From Abyssalbus ytuae (lineage in GTDB: Bacteria > Bacteroidota > Bacteroidia > Flavobacteriales > Flavobacteriaceae): a DNA stretch of 64,000 nt. The notes under the pieces were generated by a model, which had not been told where the DNA came from, searched no databases, and was given only the letters and a program-made list of their open reading frames with translations. Below, piece by piece: positions 19,010-26,658 of the stretch. The stretch lies in contig NZ_CP094358.1 of NCBI RefSeq assembly GCF_022807975.1, forward strand, positions 3,038,001 through 3,102,000, read 5' to 3'. A program made the position numbers and the translations under genes. How positions within the stretch are numbered: position 1 is the stretch's first letter; each line of letters starts with the position of its first letter.

Positions 19010-21433
19010 TTAAAACTTATAACTGATATTTGCCAGTAATGTTCTTGGAGCCTGAGGGTTGATGGTAGACCAACCTGTATAATATTCCTTATTAAAAGCA
19101 TTGTTCAGTTTCAGGCCTATTCTGAATTTATTTCCCTGGTGATATACCGAAGCATTGGCGATGGTATATCCAGGCAGCATGAAATCTCCGGTAGAAGCAT
19201 AATTAATGGCAAAACTCTCACTGGCTCCGTTAAAACCTAAGCCTATTCCGAAATTATCCAGGGCGCCTTCCTGAAACTCGTAATTAGCCCAAAAGTTATA
19301 TTTCGATTCTGCACCGGCTTCAAGAGGTCTTGTATTCAGGATTTCCAGGTTATCCGATTTGGTAACCTCACTGTCATTATAACTATACCCGGCCCTGATG
19401 TTAAGTCCGATTACAGGATTTGCATTTAATTCAATTTCAAAACCTTCGCTTTCCTGCTCTGCACCCTGAATTTTATTAAACGGAGACGAAGGATCGGTCA
19501 TTACCCTGTCCGTTACTTGAATGGAATAATAGCTAATAGTGGCATTTAATTTGTCTCCAAACAAATTGGTTTTTACCCCAAACTCGATCTGGTTTGCTTG
19601 TTCAGGGTCAAATGATTTTAAAGTTTGAGGGCCGTCATTCGGATCACCCACTAACTGAGGAGCCACATTGGTAAAACCATTTTGGTAATTTGCAAAGAGT
19701 GATAACTGATCTTTAACAGGCTGATAAACAATTCCGAATTTAGGCGAGAGTGTAGTCTGGTCATAATCATCTTCCGATGTAGTTAAATCACCTTCATTGT
19801 CAAATCTGTCTAACCGTAGACCCGCCATGGCAGAAAGTCTGTCTGTAATATTTACCACATCAGAAACATAGATACTGGAAATATGGGTTTTGGATTTGAT
19901 ATTATTGGTTGGCTGGGAAGCTAAAACAGCATCCACAGCCGAAGTGGAAAGCGGATAAACATCATTTTCCACTTCCGCAGTAAACGGGTTATCTCCGTTT
20001 GATCCGCCTTCCGGAGTTATGTTTCCGTAGAAAGCATATCCCGTACCGTTATCAGTAGAAGTAGCATTAAAATAATCTAACCCGAACACAACCCGGTTCC
20101 TTAAAGAACCAATTTTGAAGTCGCCTATAAAGTTTTGCTGAATATCTGTGGTTTGCGTATTGGCATTCTGTTTATTTATAAAACGTGAAAAAGTATCACC
20201 TTCTAAATAACCATAGTCATACAAATATGAATAATATCCTTTGGTAGAAGTGGTGCTTTTAGAAAGTAAGGTTTGCGATTGCCATGAATTTGACAATTTG
20301 TAATTCATTTCAATCCGGTAGTTTTGGTTAGGGTTCTGCAACGTAAGGTCATTACTTGTAAAAGATAACTTGTAATTGTAACCTAATTCATCTAGGTTTC
20401 GTGAAACATTGGGTGCTGCCCTGTTCAAAAACAAAAATGTAGGGTTAGTTTGTTCTGCATGAGTGATCTCTCCGTAAAAAGAGAACGAAAGCCTGTTGTT
20501 TACTTTATAGGAAAGTGAAGGAGCAATAAAGAAAGATTTTCTAAAACCGGCATCCTGAAAACTCTGTTCGGTTGTATAAGCGGTGTTCAACCTGAAATAA
20601 AGGTTATCATCTTCACTAATTGCTGTATTAAAATCACCAATTATCTGGTTTAGGCCGTAAGTTCCGGATGTAAAAGAAAGTTCTCCTCCGGTTCCAATAT
20701 AGGGCTTTTTGGTTACTACATTAATAAGGCCGCCATAAGAACTTACTGCATTCCCGAATAAAGTAGCAGAAGGGCCTTTAAGAACTTCAATTCGTTCAAT
20801 ATTAGCAGCATTTATGGTTCCGTTTGTTAATCCCGGTAAACCGTTTACTAACTGCGGCTGAACGGAAAAACCACGTAAACTGTAATATCCTGCCCCGTCG
20901 CCACCTCTACCGGTTGAGGCCCATAATTGTTCCACACCGGTTGCATTTTTTAAAGCATCATCAAAATTAATCACTACCTGAGATTCAAGTAATTCATTTG
21001 TTATGGTACTATAAACCTGGGTATTTTCAATGTCCCTTAAAGGAAGCTTGGACACATAAGCGGTTTTTTTCCTTGAAAATTTGTTGGTACGTTCACTTTC
21101 AACGATTACTTCACTCAAAATCTCATTACCTTCATAAAGGTAAATGGTTCCCATATCCAGAGATTGGCTATTGTTAACCGAAATTGACAGTTCTTGTGTT
21201 TTAAAACCCAGAGAGGATATAATTAGGGTATAATCTCCGTCTTCAATATTGGTAAGTTCAAAAAAACCATTTTCATTCGTTTGGGTTCCTTTGTTCACGT
21301 TGAGAAGATAAATATTTACACCTTGTAGCGGAATGCCTGACTGGGTGGTAGTATATCCTTTTATTTTGTTATTCTGTGAAAATAAAATGCTTGTTAATAA
21401 TAAGCAGAGGAGGGTAATTGACTTGAATTTCAT
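19010..21433 (-). CDS. TonB-dependent siderophore-type receptor
   Basis: 807 residues: signal peptide (cleaved near LFSQ), a carboxypeptidase-regulatory-like domain (residues about 23-105, YTTQSGIPLQGVNIYLLN), then a plug (about 120-245, with YSLRGFSVQPQLVNGLPGLTNG and IERIEVLKGPSATLFG) and a 22-strand barrel ending in Phe (TLLANISYKF). The plug reads like the siderophore-receptor subfamily (FhuA/FpvA type) rather than SusC, and no SusD gene is nearby. It probably imports an iron chelate. A promoter and a 10+3+10 bp palindrome lie directly upstream. Confidence 0.92.
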   Translation of the reverse strand: MKFKSITLLCLLLTSILFSQNNKIKGYTTTQSGIPLQGVNIYLLNVNKGTQTNENGFFELTNIEDGDYTLIISSLGFKTQELSISVNNSQSLDMGTIYLYEGNEILSEVIVESERTNKFSRKKTAYVSKLPLRDIENTQVYSTITNELLESQVVINFDDALKNATGVEQLWASTGRGGDGAGYYSLRGFSVQPQLVNGLPGLTNGTINAANIERIEVLKGPSATLFGNAVSSYGGLINVVTKKPYIGTGGELSFTSGTYGLNQIIGDFNTAISEDDNLYFRLNTAYTTEQSFQDAGFRKSFFIAPSLSYKVNNRLSFSFYGEITHAEQTNPTFLFLNRAAPNVSRNLDELGYNYKLSFTSNDLTLQNPNQNYRIEMNYKLSNSWQSQTLLSKSTTSTKGYYSYLYDYGYLEGDTFSRFINKQNANTQTTDIQQNFIGDFKIGSLRNRVVFGLDYFNATSTDNGTGYAFYGNITPEGGSNGDNPFTAEVENDVYPLSTSAVDAVLASQPTNNIKSKTHISSIYVSDVVNITDRLSAMAGLRLDRFDNEGDLTTSEDDYDQTTLSPKFGIVYQPVKDQLSLFANYQNGFTNVAPQLVGDPNDGPQTLKSFDPEQANQIEFGVKTNLFGDKLNATISYYSIQVTDRVMTDPSSPFNKIQGAEQESEGFEIELNANPVIGLNIRAGYSYNDSEVTKSDNLEILNTRPLEAGAESKYNFWANYEFQEGALDNFGIGLGFNGASESFAINYASTGDFMLPGYTIANASVYHQGNKFRIGLKLNNAFNKEYYTGWSTINPQAPRTLLANISYKF

Positions 21434-21467
21434 TTTTATTTAGATTAAATATGAATAAATTTACCCA

Positions 21468-21498
21468 CAAACGTATACAACATTTGGAAGATACACAA
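21468..21498 (-). promoter_or_regulatory. Bacteroidota-type promoter of the TonB receptor gene
   Basis: On the minus strand TTG (21498-21496), a 20-bp spacer and TACGTTTG (21475-21468) fit the TTG-N19/20-TAnnTTTG consensus. The -7 box is 34 bp before the start codon. Confidence 0.65.
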
Positions 21499-21499
21499 G

Positions 21500-21522
21500 T
21501 TATTTATAACAATTATAAATAA
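21500..21522. promoter_or_regulatory. Palindromic operator candidate at the receptor promoter
   Basis: TTATTTATAA (21500-21509), spacer CAA, TTATAAATAA (21513-21522): a perfect 10-bp inverted repeat ending 1 bp from the -33 element. Position and symmetry suit a dimeric regulator, possibly iron-responsive, but AT-richness lowers the weight of the match. Confidence 0.5.
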
Positions 21523-21658
21523 GCTTTTTAAAAATAGGTTAAGCCTATAAACCTACCAATTTTAGATGTGTTAAAGGATGATAACTTTTTACTATTATTC
21601 TCATAATCCTTCACAAAATTATTTTTAGTGAAGAAAAGCATTATAAGACAGACTACAT

Positions 21659-21934
21659 TTATAATTTCTTCTGATAGATGAATTTAAGATAAACCAGGTT
21701 TAACTGTAAACAACCCATAATTGCATTTGATAATATTATGACATTGTTGCGGAGCAAAATTCCATACGATAACCACAGGATGGCTGCGATAATGCTGATT
21801 CCAAGCATACCCCAGGACAGACTTTTAGCAGATTGTTTTTTCCAGGAATGGTAAACCTGCGGCATAAATGAGCAAGTGGTTAAAAGTGCCGCTGTTAGTC
21901 CGATTGTTTCTTGTATAGAAATATTCATATTCAT
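21659..21934 (-). CDS. SemiSWEET sugar transporter
   Basis: 91 residues with three membrane helices, the size of a SemiSWEET. The first helix carries TTCSFMPQVYHSWKK, containing the conserved Pro-Gln of the PQ-loop family, and the third helix has the NAIMGCLQLNLVYLK pattern with the conserved Asn. SemiSWEETs work as dimers that let mono- or disaccharides cross the inner membrane down their gradient. It is 17 bp after the unknown basic protein gene on the same strand, so co-transcription is likely. The start could also be the second Met (21928). Confidence 0.9.
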   Translation of the reverse strand: MNMNISIQETIGLTAALLTTCSFMPQVYHSWKKQSAKSLSWGMLGISIIAAILWLSYGILLRNNVIILSNAIMGCLQLNLVYLKFIYQKKL

Positions 21935-21951
21935 TAATATGTTTTCAATTA

Positions 21952-22566
21952 TTACCGCCGTATTCCTCGCGGTTTTTTTGCTAATTGTAACTGATACATT
22001 GTTTTTGATAACTTACCATTTTGTGTTTTGCTTTTACGTTTGAGGATATCTGATACTTTGGTCATCTTATTTAAATCTACATGCAGAGGAAGAGGGGTAT
22101 CCGGCGTAACTTTTTTTTGGACCGCCTTTGAAGGCTGCTTTTGTAATTTTTTCCTGGTTACTTCTTCTTTCTTTCTTTTTTTATATTTTTTTATAATATA
22201 TCTGGTCAATATTGGAATATACTTTTTTGAAAAACGGCCGGTTTTTGAAATTATAGATGGCATGTTTACTCCTAAATATGCACCTATCAATATCCCATAA
22301 ATCCCTCCTGATAATATACCACCAACTACTGCTAAGGATAAACCTCCTAAAAATTTGTTGGTACGATTGCTTTTTGGTTGTGCAAGAGGCATTGCTCTGT
22401 CTCCGCCGTGTATTTGGGGCTGTGGGGTTGCCGTTGGTTCATGATCTTCTTTTTCCTCTGCTTTACTTTTTTTTTCTTCTACCTTGCCGGTGTTTTCTCC
22501 TGTTTTTTCATTTTTAACCTCTGTCTTTCTGTCTTCTTCCTCTGTTTTACTGTTGCTCTCTTTCAT
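21952..22566 (-). CDS. Unknown Lys/Glu-rich protein with a glycine-zipper membrane segment
   Basis: 204 residues, not recognised. Residues 1-50 are almost all Lys, Glu, Asp and Thr (disordered). About 72-102 is one Gly-rich hydrophobic stretch (GGLSLAVVGGILSGGIYG) resembling a glycine zipper, and the rest is strongly basic, ending AKKPRGIRR. No signal peptide. It lies downstream of the OmpA/PD40 gene on the same strand, separated by a hairpin, and 17 bp before the SemiSWEET gene. The basic, Arg-rich tail resembles the tails of the hydrolase and J-domain proteins of the secretion locus, so it may belong to that system, but it has no copy of the shared promoter element directly in front. Confidence 0.6.
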   Translation of the reverse strand: MKESNSKTEEEDRKTEVKNEKTGENTGKVEEKKSKAEEKEDHEPTATPQPQIHGGDRAMPLAQPKSNRTNKFLGGLSLAVVGGILSGGIYGILIGAYLGVNMPSIISKTGRFSKKYIPILTRYIIKKYKKRKKEEVTRKKLQKQPSKAVQKKVTPDTPLPLHVDLNKMTKVSDILKRKSKTQNGKLSKTMYQLQLAKKPRGIRR

Positions 22567-22625
22567 AGTATTCTTTTTTAAAAATGCTTTGTTAAACTGT
22601 TATTATATTAAGCCGGGTGTAAAAA

Positions 22626-22671
22626 GCTGCAACACTCTTTACCGGATTTTCAATAAAAAGTAGGTTGCAGC
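22626..22671 (-). terminator. Candidate terminator after the OmpA/PD40 gene
   Basis: On the minus strand GCTGCAAC (22671-22664) pairs with GTTGCAGC (22633-22626), followed by TTTTT. The loop is long (30 bases), so strength is uncertain. It lies between the OmpA/PD40 gene and the next minus-strand gene. Confidence 0.4.
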
Positions 22672-22696
22672 CCTTTAGCTAAGTATTATGAAAACA

Positions 22697-24619
22697 TTAC
22701 TTCAGAATTATAAATTCACTTCTCCTGTTAAACCGGTTCTCATTTTCTGTACAATTATTGCCACATTGGGCAACAGGGTTTGATTGCCCCATAGCCTCTA
22801 TGGTAATTCTGCCGGAGGCTATTTTCCCTTTTTTTACCAGATAGTTCCGGGTAGCGATGGCTCTTTTTTTACTTAATTTCCTGTTATACTTCTTGCTCCC
22901 TTTATGATCTGTGTAAGACCTGATCTTAATTTTAAGTTCCGGATTTTTGGTTAATACCGATATCACTTTTTGGATCTCTGTTTCGGCATCCGGGCGTATT
23001 CTGGTAGCATTCTCATCAAAATAGGCTGGCGACAACTCTACAATTTTAACTCCATCGGTAGTATGAACAGTTGTTTTTATTAGTCCTTTTCCCTGGTTTA
23101 ACCGTATAGGTAATTCAATTTCGTTTGTGGTAAAACTACTGGTGTATATAAATTTTTCCGCCAGGTAATAAGAAGGGTTGTCTACCTGTATCCGGTGTAC
23201 ATCAGCACAGTGTATATTTAGTTTGTAATACCCGTTGGGGTCTGATTTTACACGGTTTATTTCTTTTAAATCCTCATCCAGTAGTCTCACCATACATGAT
23301 GAAACCCCTTTTTGTGTATCGGAGTCTGTAATTCTGCCATGTATAAATTGACCGCAGTCAAGAATGAGGTCTTTTACCTGTTTAAATTTGAAAATGTTAA
23401 GATTCTCTTTGTTTTCTCCCACCGCATTCCGGTTGCTGGCAAAAAATCCTGTTTTCGTATTGTTGTCTATAATAAGAGAAATATCATTATAAATACTGTT
23501 AACAGGTTGTCCCAGGTTAACCGGATCCATATATTTTCCGTCTTTGTATTTACATAGAAAAATGTCATACCCGCCAAAACCAAAATGAGTATCGCTGGCA
23601 AAATACAAGTCTCCGTTTTTTGCTATAAAAGGAGAAGTTTCATTACCGGGTGTGTTAATGGTATTCCCTAAGTTATAGGGTTTCCCGAAGGTGCCGTCTT
23701 CTGTGAGGTTGACTGCGAAAATATCGTATTTCCCAATATTTCCCGGCATATCGCTAACAAAAAACAATTTCTTTTCATCGGGGCTTAATGCCGGATAGGA
23801 AACTGAATAACGATTACTGTTAAAAGGTAATTTTTTAATATTTTTCCATTCTCCGTTTTCAATAGTAGCACTGTACAATCTCATACGGACTGCTCCGGCA
23901 GGTTTTGTATTGTTTTTTTTACTTCCGGAAAAATAAACGGTAGTACCATTTTTGGTATATATAAGTGAGTATACGTTATATTCGGTATCAATGTCTCTGG
24001 ATTTTTTTTGAAGAGTAGTTCCGGATACCTCGTATACGCTTGTTGATAACAGGTAATTTATTTTATTCTCCTCAGAGAAAGGAACATATCTGTCTGACAA
24101 AAAAGTCAGTGTCTTATTGAGGGCAAACTGTGGTGAAAAATCAGAACCTGTTGAATTATGTGTAAAATCAAGAAGTTTAAACCTGCCTGATTGTCTTTCT
24201 ATTAAGCTTACATAATCCATATCTGTATTTTTCCCGAAAGGCCCCAGGTCTATTCCTTTTTTCTGGTAATATTCACTTAAAGCATCATATGCTTTGTCAT
24301 ACAGTTTAATAGTTTTAAGGCTTTGTGCGTACCTGAAAAGGTATTCATCATCATAATCATTATGCCTGGTAATTAACTCGGCATACCACTCTACTGCATT
24401 CTCTTTGTCACATTCAAAATAATAACAATCTCCTAAGTTTTGGAGGATGTGCTTAGTCCTGTTTCCTTTGTTTACCAGTTGTGTATATGCTTCCCTGGCA
24501 TCGGCATAGGCTGCTTTTTCAAATTTTTTATCTGCTTCTTTTACTTTATACGCCTGCGATGTACCGGTATAAAAGCATAAAAGGGTAATTACTGAAAATA
24601 AAAGTGTACGTGATTTCAT
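22697..24619 (-). CDS. OmpA-family protein with TPR, PD40 repeats and peptidoglycan-binding domain
   Basis: 640 residues with a signal peptide (cleaved near GTSQ). Residues about 25-135 are TPR-like helices and about 150-410 are WD40/PD40-type beta-propeller repeats (FSPQFALNKTLTFLSD, YPALSPDEKKLFFVSD, TSPFIAKNGDLYFASD). A small beta domain of the carboxypeptidase-regulatory type follows (about 425-500), then the OmpA C-terminal domain (YFDENATRIRPDAETEIQK, IRSYTDHKGSKKYNRKLSKKRA). Such proteins tether the outer membrane to peptidoglycan and often support secretion machines (PorE type), usually next to a PorP/SprF gene, which is absent here. Its upstream region carries the element shared with the secretion operons, so I infer it helps anchor that system. 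Confidence 0.9.
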   Translation of the reverse strand: MKSRTLLFSVITLLCFYTGTSQAYKVKEADKKFEKAAYADAREAYTQLVNKGNRTKHILQNLGDCYYFECDKENAVEWYAELITRHNDYDDEYLFRYAQSLKTIKLYDKAYDALSEYYQKKGIDLGPFGKNTDMDYVSLIERQSGRFKLLDFTHNSTGSDFSPQFALNKTLTFLSDRYVPFSEENKINYLLSTSVYEVSGTTLQKKSRDIDTEYNVYSLIYTKNGTTVYFSGSKKNNTKPAGAVRMRLYSATIENGEWKNIKKLPFNSNRYSVSYPALSPDEKKLFFVSDMPGNIGKYDIFAVNLTEDGTFGKPYNLGNTINTPGNETSPFIAKNGDLYFASDTHFGFGGYDIFLCKYKDGKYMDPVNLGQPVNSIYNDISLIIDNNTKTGFFASNRNAVGENKENLNIFKFKQVKDLILDCGQFIHGRITDSDTQKGVSSCMVRLLDEDLKEINRVKSDPNGYYKLNIHCADVHRIQVDNPSYYLAEKFIYTSSFTTNEIELPIRLNQGKGLIKTTVHTTDGVKIVELSPAYFDENATRIRPDAETEIQKVISVLTKNPELKIKIRSYTDHKGSKKYNRKLSKKRAIATRNYLVKKGKIASGRITIEAMGQSNPVAQCGNNCTENENRFNRRSEFIILK

Positions 24620-24670
24620 TATAGTATGGATATTTTATGTTAAAGGTGTTATAGAATTGCTTTTTAAGTA

Positions 24671-24699
24671 AAAACAATCCTATAAGCGCAAACCCTATT
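24671..24699 (-). promoter_or_regulatory. Shared secretion-locus element, copy upstream of the OmpA/PD40 gene
   Basis: On the minus strand AATAGGGT (24699-24692), 14 bp, TTGTTTT (24677-24671), 51 bp before the start codon. This copy has A instead of C at the first position. See the other five copies at 24876, 28053, 31806, 32213 and 35617. Confidence 0.65.
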
Positions 24700-24875
24700 T
24701 TTTTTCGATTTTTTATTACGAATACATTTCCGGGGAAAACTTTTAATCCATAACAGGAGGTGTAATGAAGTATGAAAATTTAATTCATATGGTTAATGAT
24801 CAGGAGTAGATGAAGCGGTGAAATGATAATATTCAGGCAGTTTTATTGGCTGTACAATAAAATAAATGTTAAAGT

Positions 24876-24904
24876 CATAGGGAATTTTCTTTCGTGGTTG
24901 TTTT
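24876..24904 (+). promoter_or_regulatory. Shared secretion-locus element, copy upstream of the 45-codon ORF
   Basis: CATAGGGA (24876-24883), 14 bp, TTGTTTT (24898-24904), 69 bp before the ATG at 24974. One mismatch to CATAGGGT. No canonical TAnnTTTG box follows at the expected distance. Confidence 0.65.
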
Positions 24905-24973
24905 AAAATTAAACACAAGTCCTCAATCAAAAAGGATGATAAAATAATATTAATCACTTAAAACACCATAATT

Positions 24974-25111
24974 ATGACCTCTAATCAAAAATTAATTTTC
25001 GTTAACCAAAAGAAAAAAGAACAACATTTAATAAACACCCTTATGGGATCACCGGAAGTGAGGGAAAAAGTTATACAACAATTAGAAAGACATATAAAGC
25101 ATATTGTTTGA
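24974..25111 (+). CDS. Small unknown protein (45 residues)
   Basis: ATG 24974 to TGA 25111. The peptide begins MTSNQKLIFVNQKK and ends QLERHIKHIV; it is hydrophilic and probably helical, without a signal or membrane segment. It is supported by its place: it is the first ORF after a copy of the shared secretion-locus element, 69 bp downstream of it, and the PH-domain gene follows after 82 bp on the same strand. No function can be assigned. Confidence 0.5.
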   Translation: MTSNQKLIFVNQKKKEQHLINTLMGSPEVREKVIQQLERHIKHIV

Positions 25112-25193
25112 GCCATGAGTGTTTACCAATCACTTAATTATTATAAACATAAAAAGAACAAAATCAAATTTTATAAAAACAAATTCTAATACT

Positions 25194-25616
25194 ATGGATG
25201 AACAAAATATTTGGGAAGGCTCACCTTCACAATGGATTAATTTTGGGTTTTATTTGCTTTGCGTACCCCTTACCCTTGTTTTTGGGTTGGGGGTATTATT
25301 AGCCCTGTGGAAGTACTTTGATACTCGTTTGCACAAACTGGAAGTAACCGATCAGCGTATAATGGAACACCGGGGTATTTTTTCTAAAACAACCGACGAA
25401 TTAGAACTTTACCGGGTAAAAGACCTCAGGCACGATCAACCTTTTTTATTGAGGATATTAGGATTATCTAATATTGTATTGGAAACTACCGACAGGTCTA
25501 ATCCTGTGCTGGAACTCAAAGGATTGAAAGAAGGCCAGTACATTAAAGAACAATTAAGGGTTGCCGTAGATAAAAGAAGGGATATAAAAGGAGTGAAGGA
25601 AGTAGATTTTAAATAA
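25194..25616 (+). CDS. Small membrane protein with bacterial PH domain
   Basis: 140 residues from ATG 25194. A longer frame from 25119 adds 25 residues rich in Lys, Asn and Ile that look non-coding, so the later start is chosen. Residues about 14-42 form a hydrophobic helix or hairpin (LLCVPLTLVFGLGVLLALW). The rest is a bacterial pleckstrin-homology fold of the YdbT/YdbS type (LEVTDQRIMEHRGIFSKTTDELELYRVKDL, then SNIVLETTDRS). Function in this group is mostly unknown. It ends 84 bp before a strong terminator and is probably transcribed with the 45-codon ORF under the shared element. Confidence 0.8.
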   Translation: MDEQNIWEGSPSQWINFGFYLLCVPLTLVFGLGVLLALWKYFDTRLHKLEVTDQRIMEHRGIFSKTTDELELYRVKDLRHDQPFLLRILGLSNIVLETTDRSNPVLELKGLKEGQYIKEQLRVAVDKRRDIKGVKEVDFK

Positions 25617-25700
25617 GTTTTCATATAAAGCGAATTGACATTTTTTTAAATAGGAAGGAAGATGAGTAATCTTCCAAATCCGGTAAATTAGAGTTGAGGA

Positions 25701-25734
25701 GGCCGCCTGAAACTTTTTCAGGCGGCCTTTTTTT
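25701..25734 (+). terminator. Strong Rho-independent terminator after the PH-domain gene
   Basis: GGCCGCCTGAAA (25701-25712), loop CTT, TTTCAGGCGGCC (25716-25727): a perfect 12-bp GC-rich stem followed by seven T residues. It closes the plus-strand unit of the 45-codon ORF and PH-domain gene. Confidence 0.92.
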
Positions 25735-25958
25735 ATCCCTATAAAATACCGGCCTCTTTGTTACCGGTACATGGGTTACTACCAGATAGCTGTACGGGCA
25801 TGCAGGGTTTGCACCAGGACCGGGGTTTATTACAGATGCCCGCTTTTCAAGAACAACCATTCCGCTTTACCTGTAAAATGAAGTAACTATGCCGTATCCG
25901 GAAGGTTTATTAACCTTCTTCCCCAGCCGGAATTGAAGCATAAAGTATATCACTACCA

Positions 25959-26418
25959 CCTTATGCAGTGGGCCACTCCTACAGCATGCGAGCCAGTCTC
26001 TGGTCATTATGCAGACTAACACTTAGTCATTATGCAGACTAACTTCCAGACACTATGCTGTCTGACTCCAAGACACTATGCTGTCAGACCTCCGGACACT
26101 ATGCTGTCAGACCTCCGGACACTATGCTGTCAGACCTCCGGACACTATGCTGTCTGACTCCAAGACACTATGCTGTCAGACCTCCGGACACTATGCTGTC
26201 AGACCTCCGGACACTATGCTGTCAGACCTCCGGACACTATGCTGTCAGACCTCCGGACACTATGCTGTCAGACCTCCGGACACTATGCTGTCAGACCTCC
26301 GGACACTATGCTGTCAGACCCCCAGACACTATGCTGTCAGACCTCCGGACATTATGCTGTCTGACTCCAAGACACTATGCTGTCAGGCCTCAGGACATTA
26401 TATTACCAGATATCCTGA
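25959..26418. repeat. Tandem array of about 20 units of 23 bp
   Basis: Units start every 23 bp from 25959 to 26396 without a phase slip. The main unit is CACTATGCTGTC followed by AGACCTCCGGA; ten units (from 26074, 26097, 26120, 26166-26281 and 26327) are identical. Variants with CTGACTCCAAGA in the second half occur at 26051, 26143 and 26350. Units at both ends are progressively degenerate (25959, 25982, 26005, 26028; 26373, 26396). There are no spacers. Because 23 is not a multiple of three and the unit has no stop codon, all three plus frames stay open, giving the same 23-residue repeat in three phases; I do not call these genes. The flanking 25735-25958 and 26419-26572 show nothing else except a short hairpin at 25901-25918. 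Confidence 0.93.
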
Positions 26419-26573
26419 TATTATATTAATAAATACTTTTATTGTTATATCCAGGAGAACAGATATTCGGAAAGGTTTTTCTCGTTGAAGGGTTGTGACT
26501 CAGTGTACCTGCCCAAATACCCGGTATGTAATAGCTTTTAAAAATTATTGCTACACATTACCAGGTTTAAAAC

Positions 26574-26601
26574 AAAAAAAACCGGGGGTACTCCCCCCGG
26601 T
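26574..26601 (-). terminator. Terminator of the hydrolase gene
   Basis: On the minus strand ACCGGGGG (26601-26594) and CCCCCGGT (26588-26581) pair over 8 bp with a 5-base loop, followed by a run of T residues (A run at 26574-26580). It lies 58 bp after the hydrolase stop. Confidence 0.85.
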
Positions 26602-26658
26602 CCTTTTAAAACACACCTTATTTGCAATAAATGGGAAGGATTACCCTCCGTTTTTTTA

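Noticed and set aside
25621-25860. Minus-strand 79-codon ORF
   Set aside because: It runs through the strong 12-bp terminator hairpin and has no recognisable content.
25959-26418. CRISPR array
   Set aside because: Units follow each other directly without unique spacers and no cas gene is nearby; it is a plain tandem repeat.
26055-26488. Overlapping repeat ORFs in the 23-bp array
   Set aside because: All three plus frames are open only because a stop-free 23-bp unit is repeated; no start signal or conserved context.
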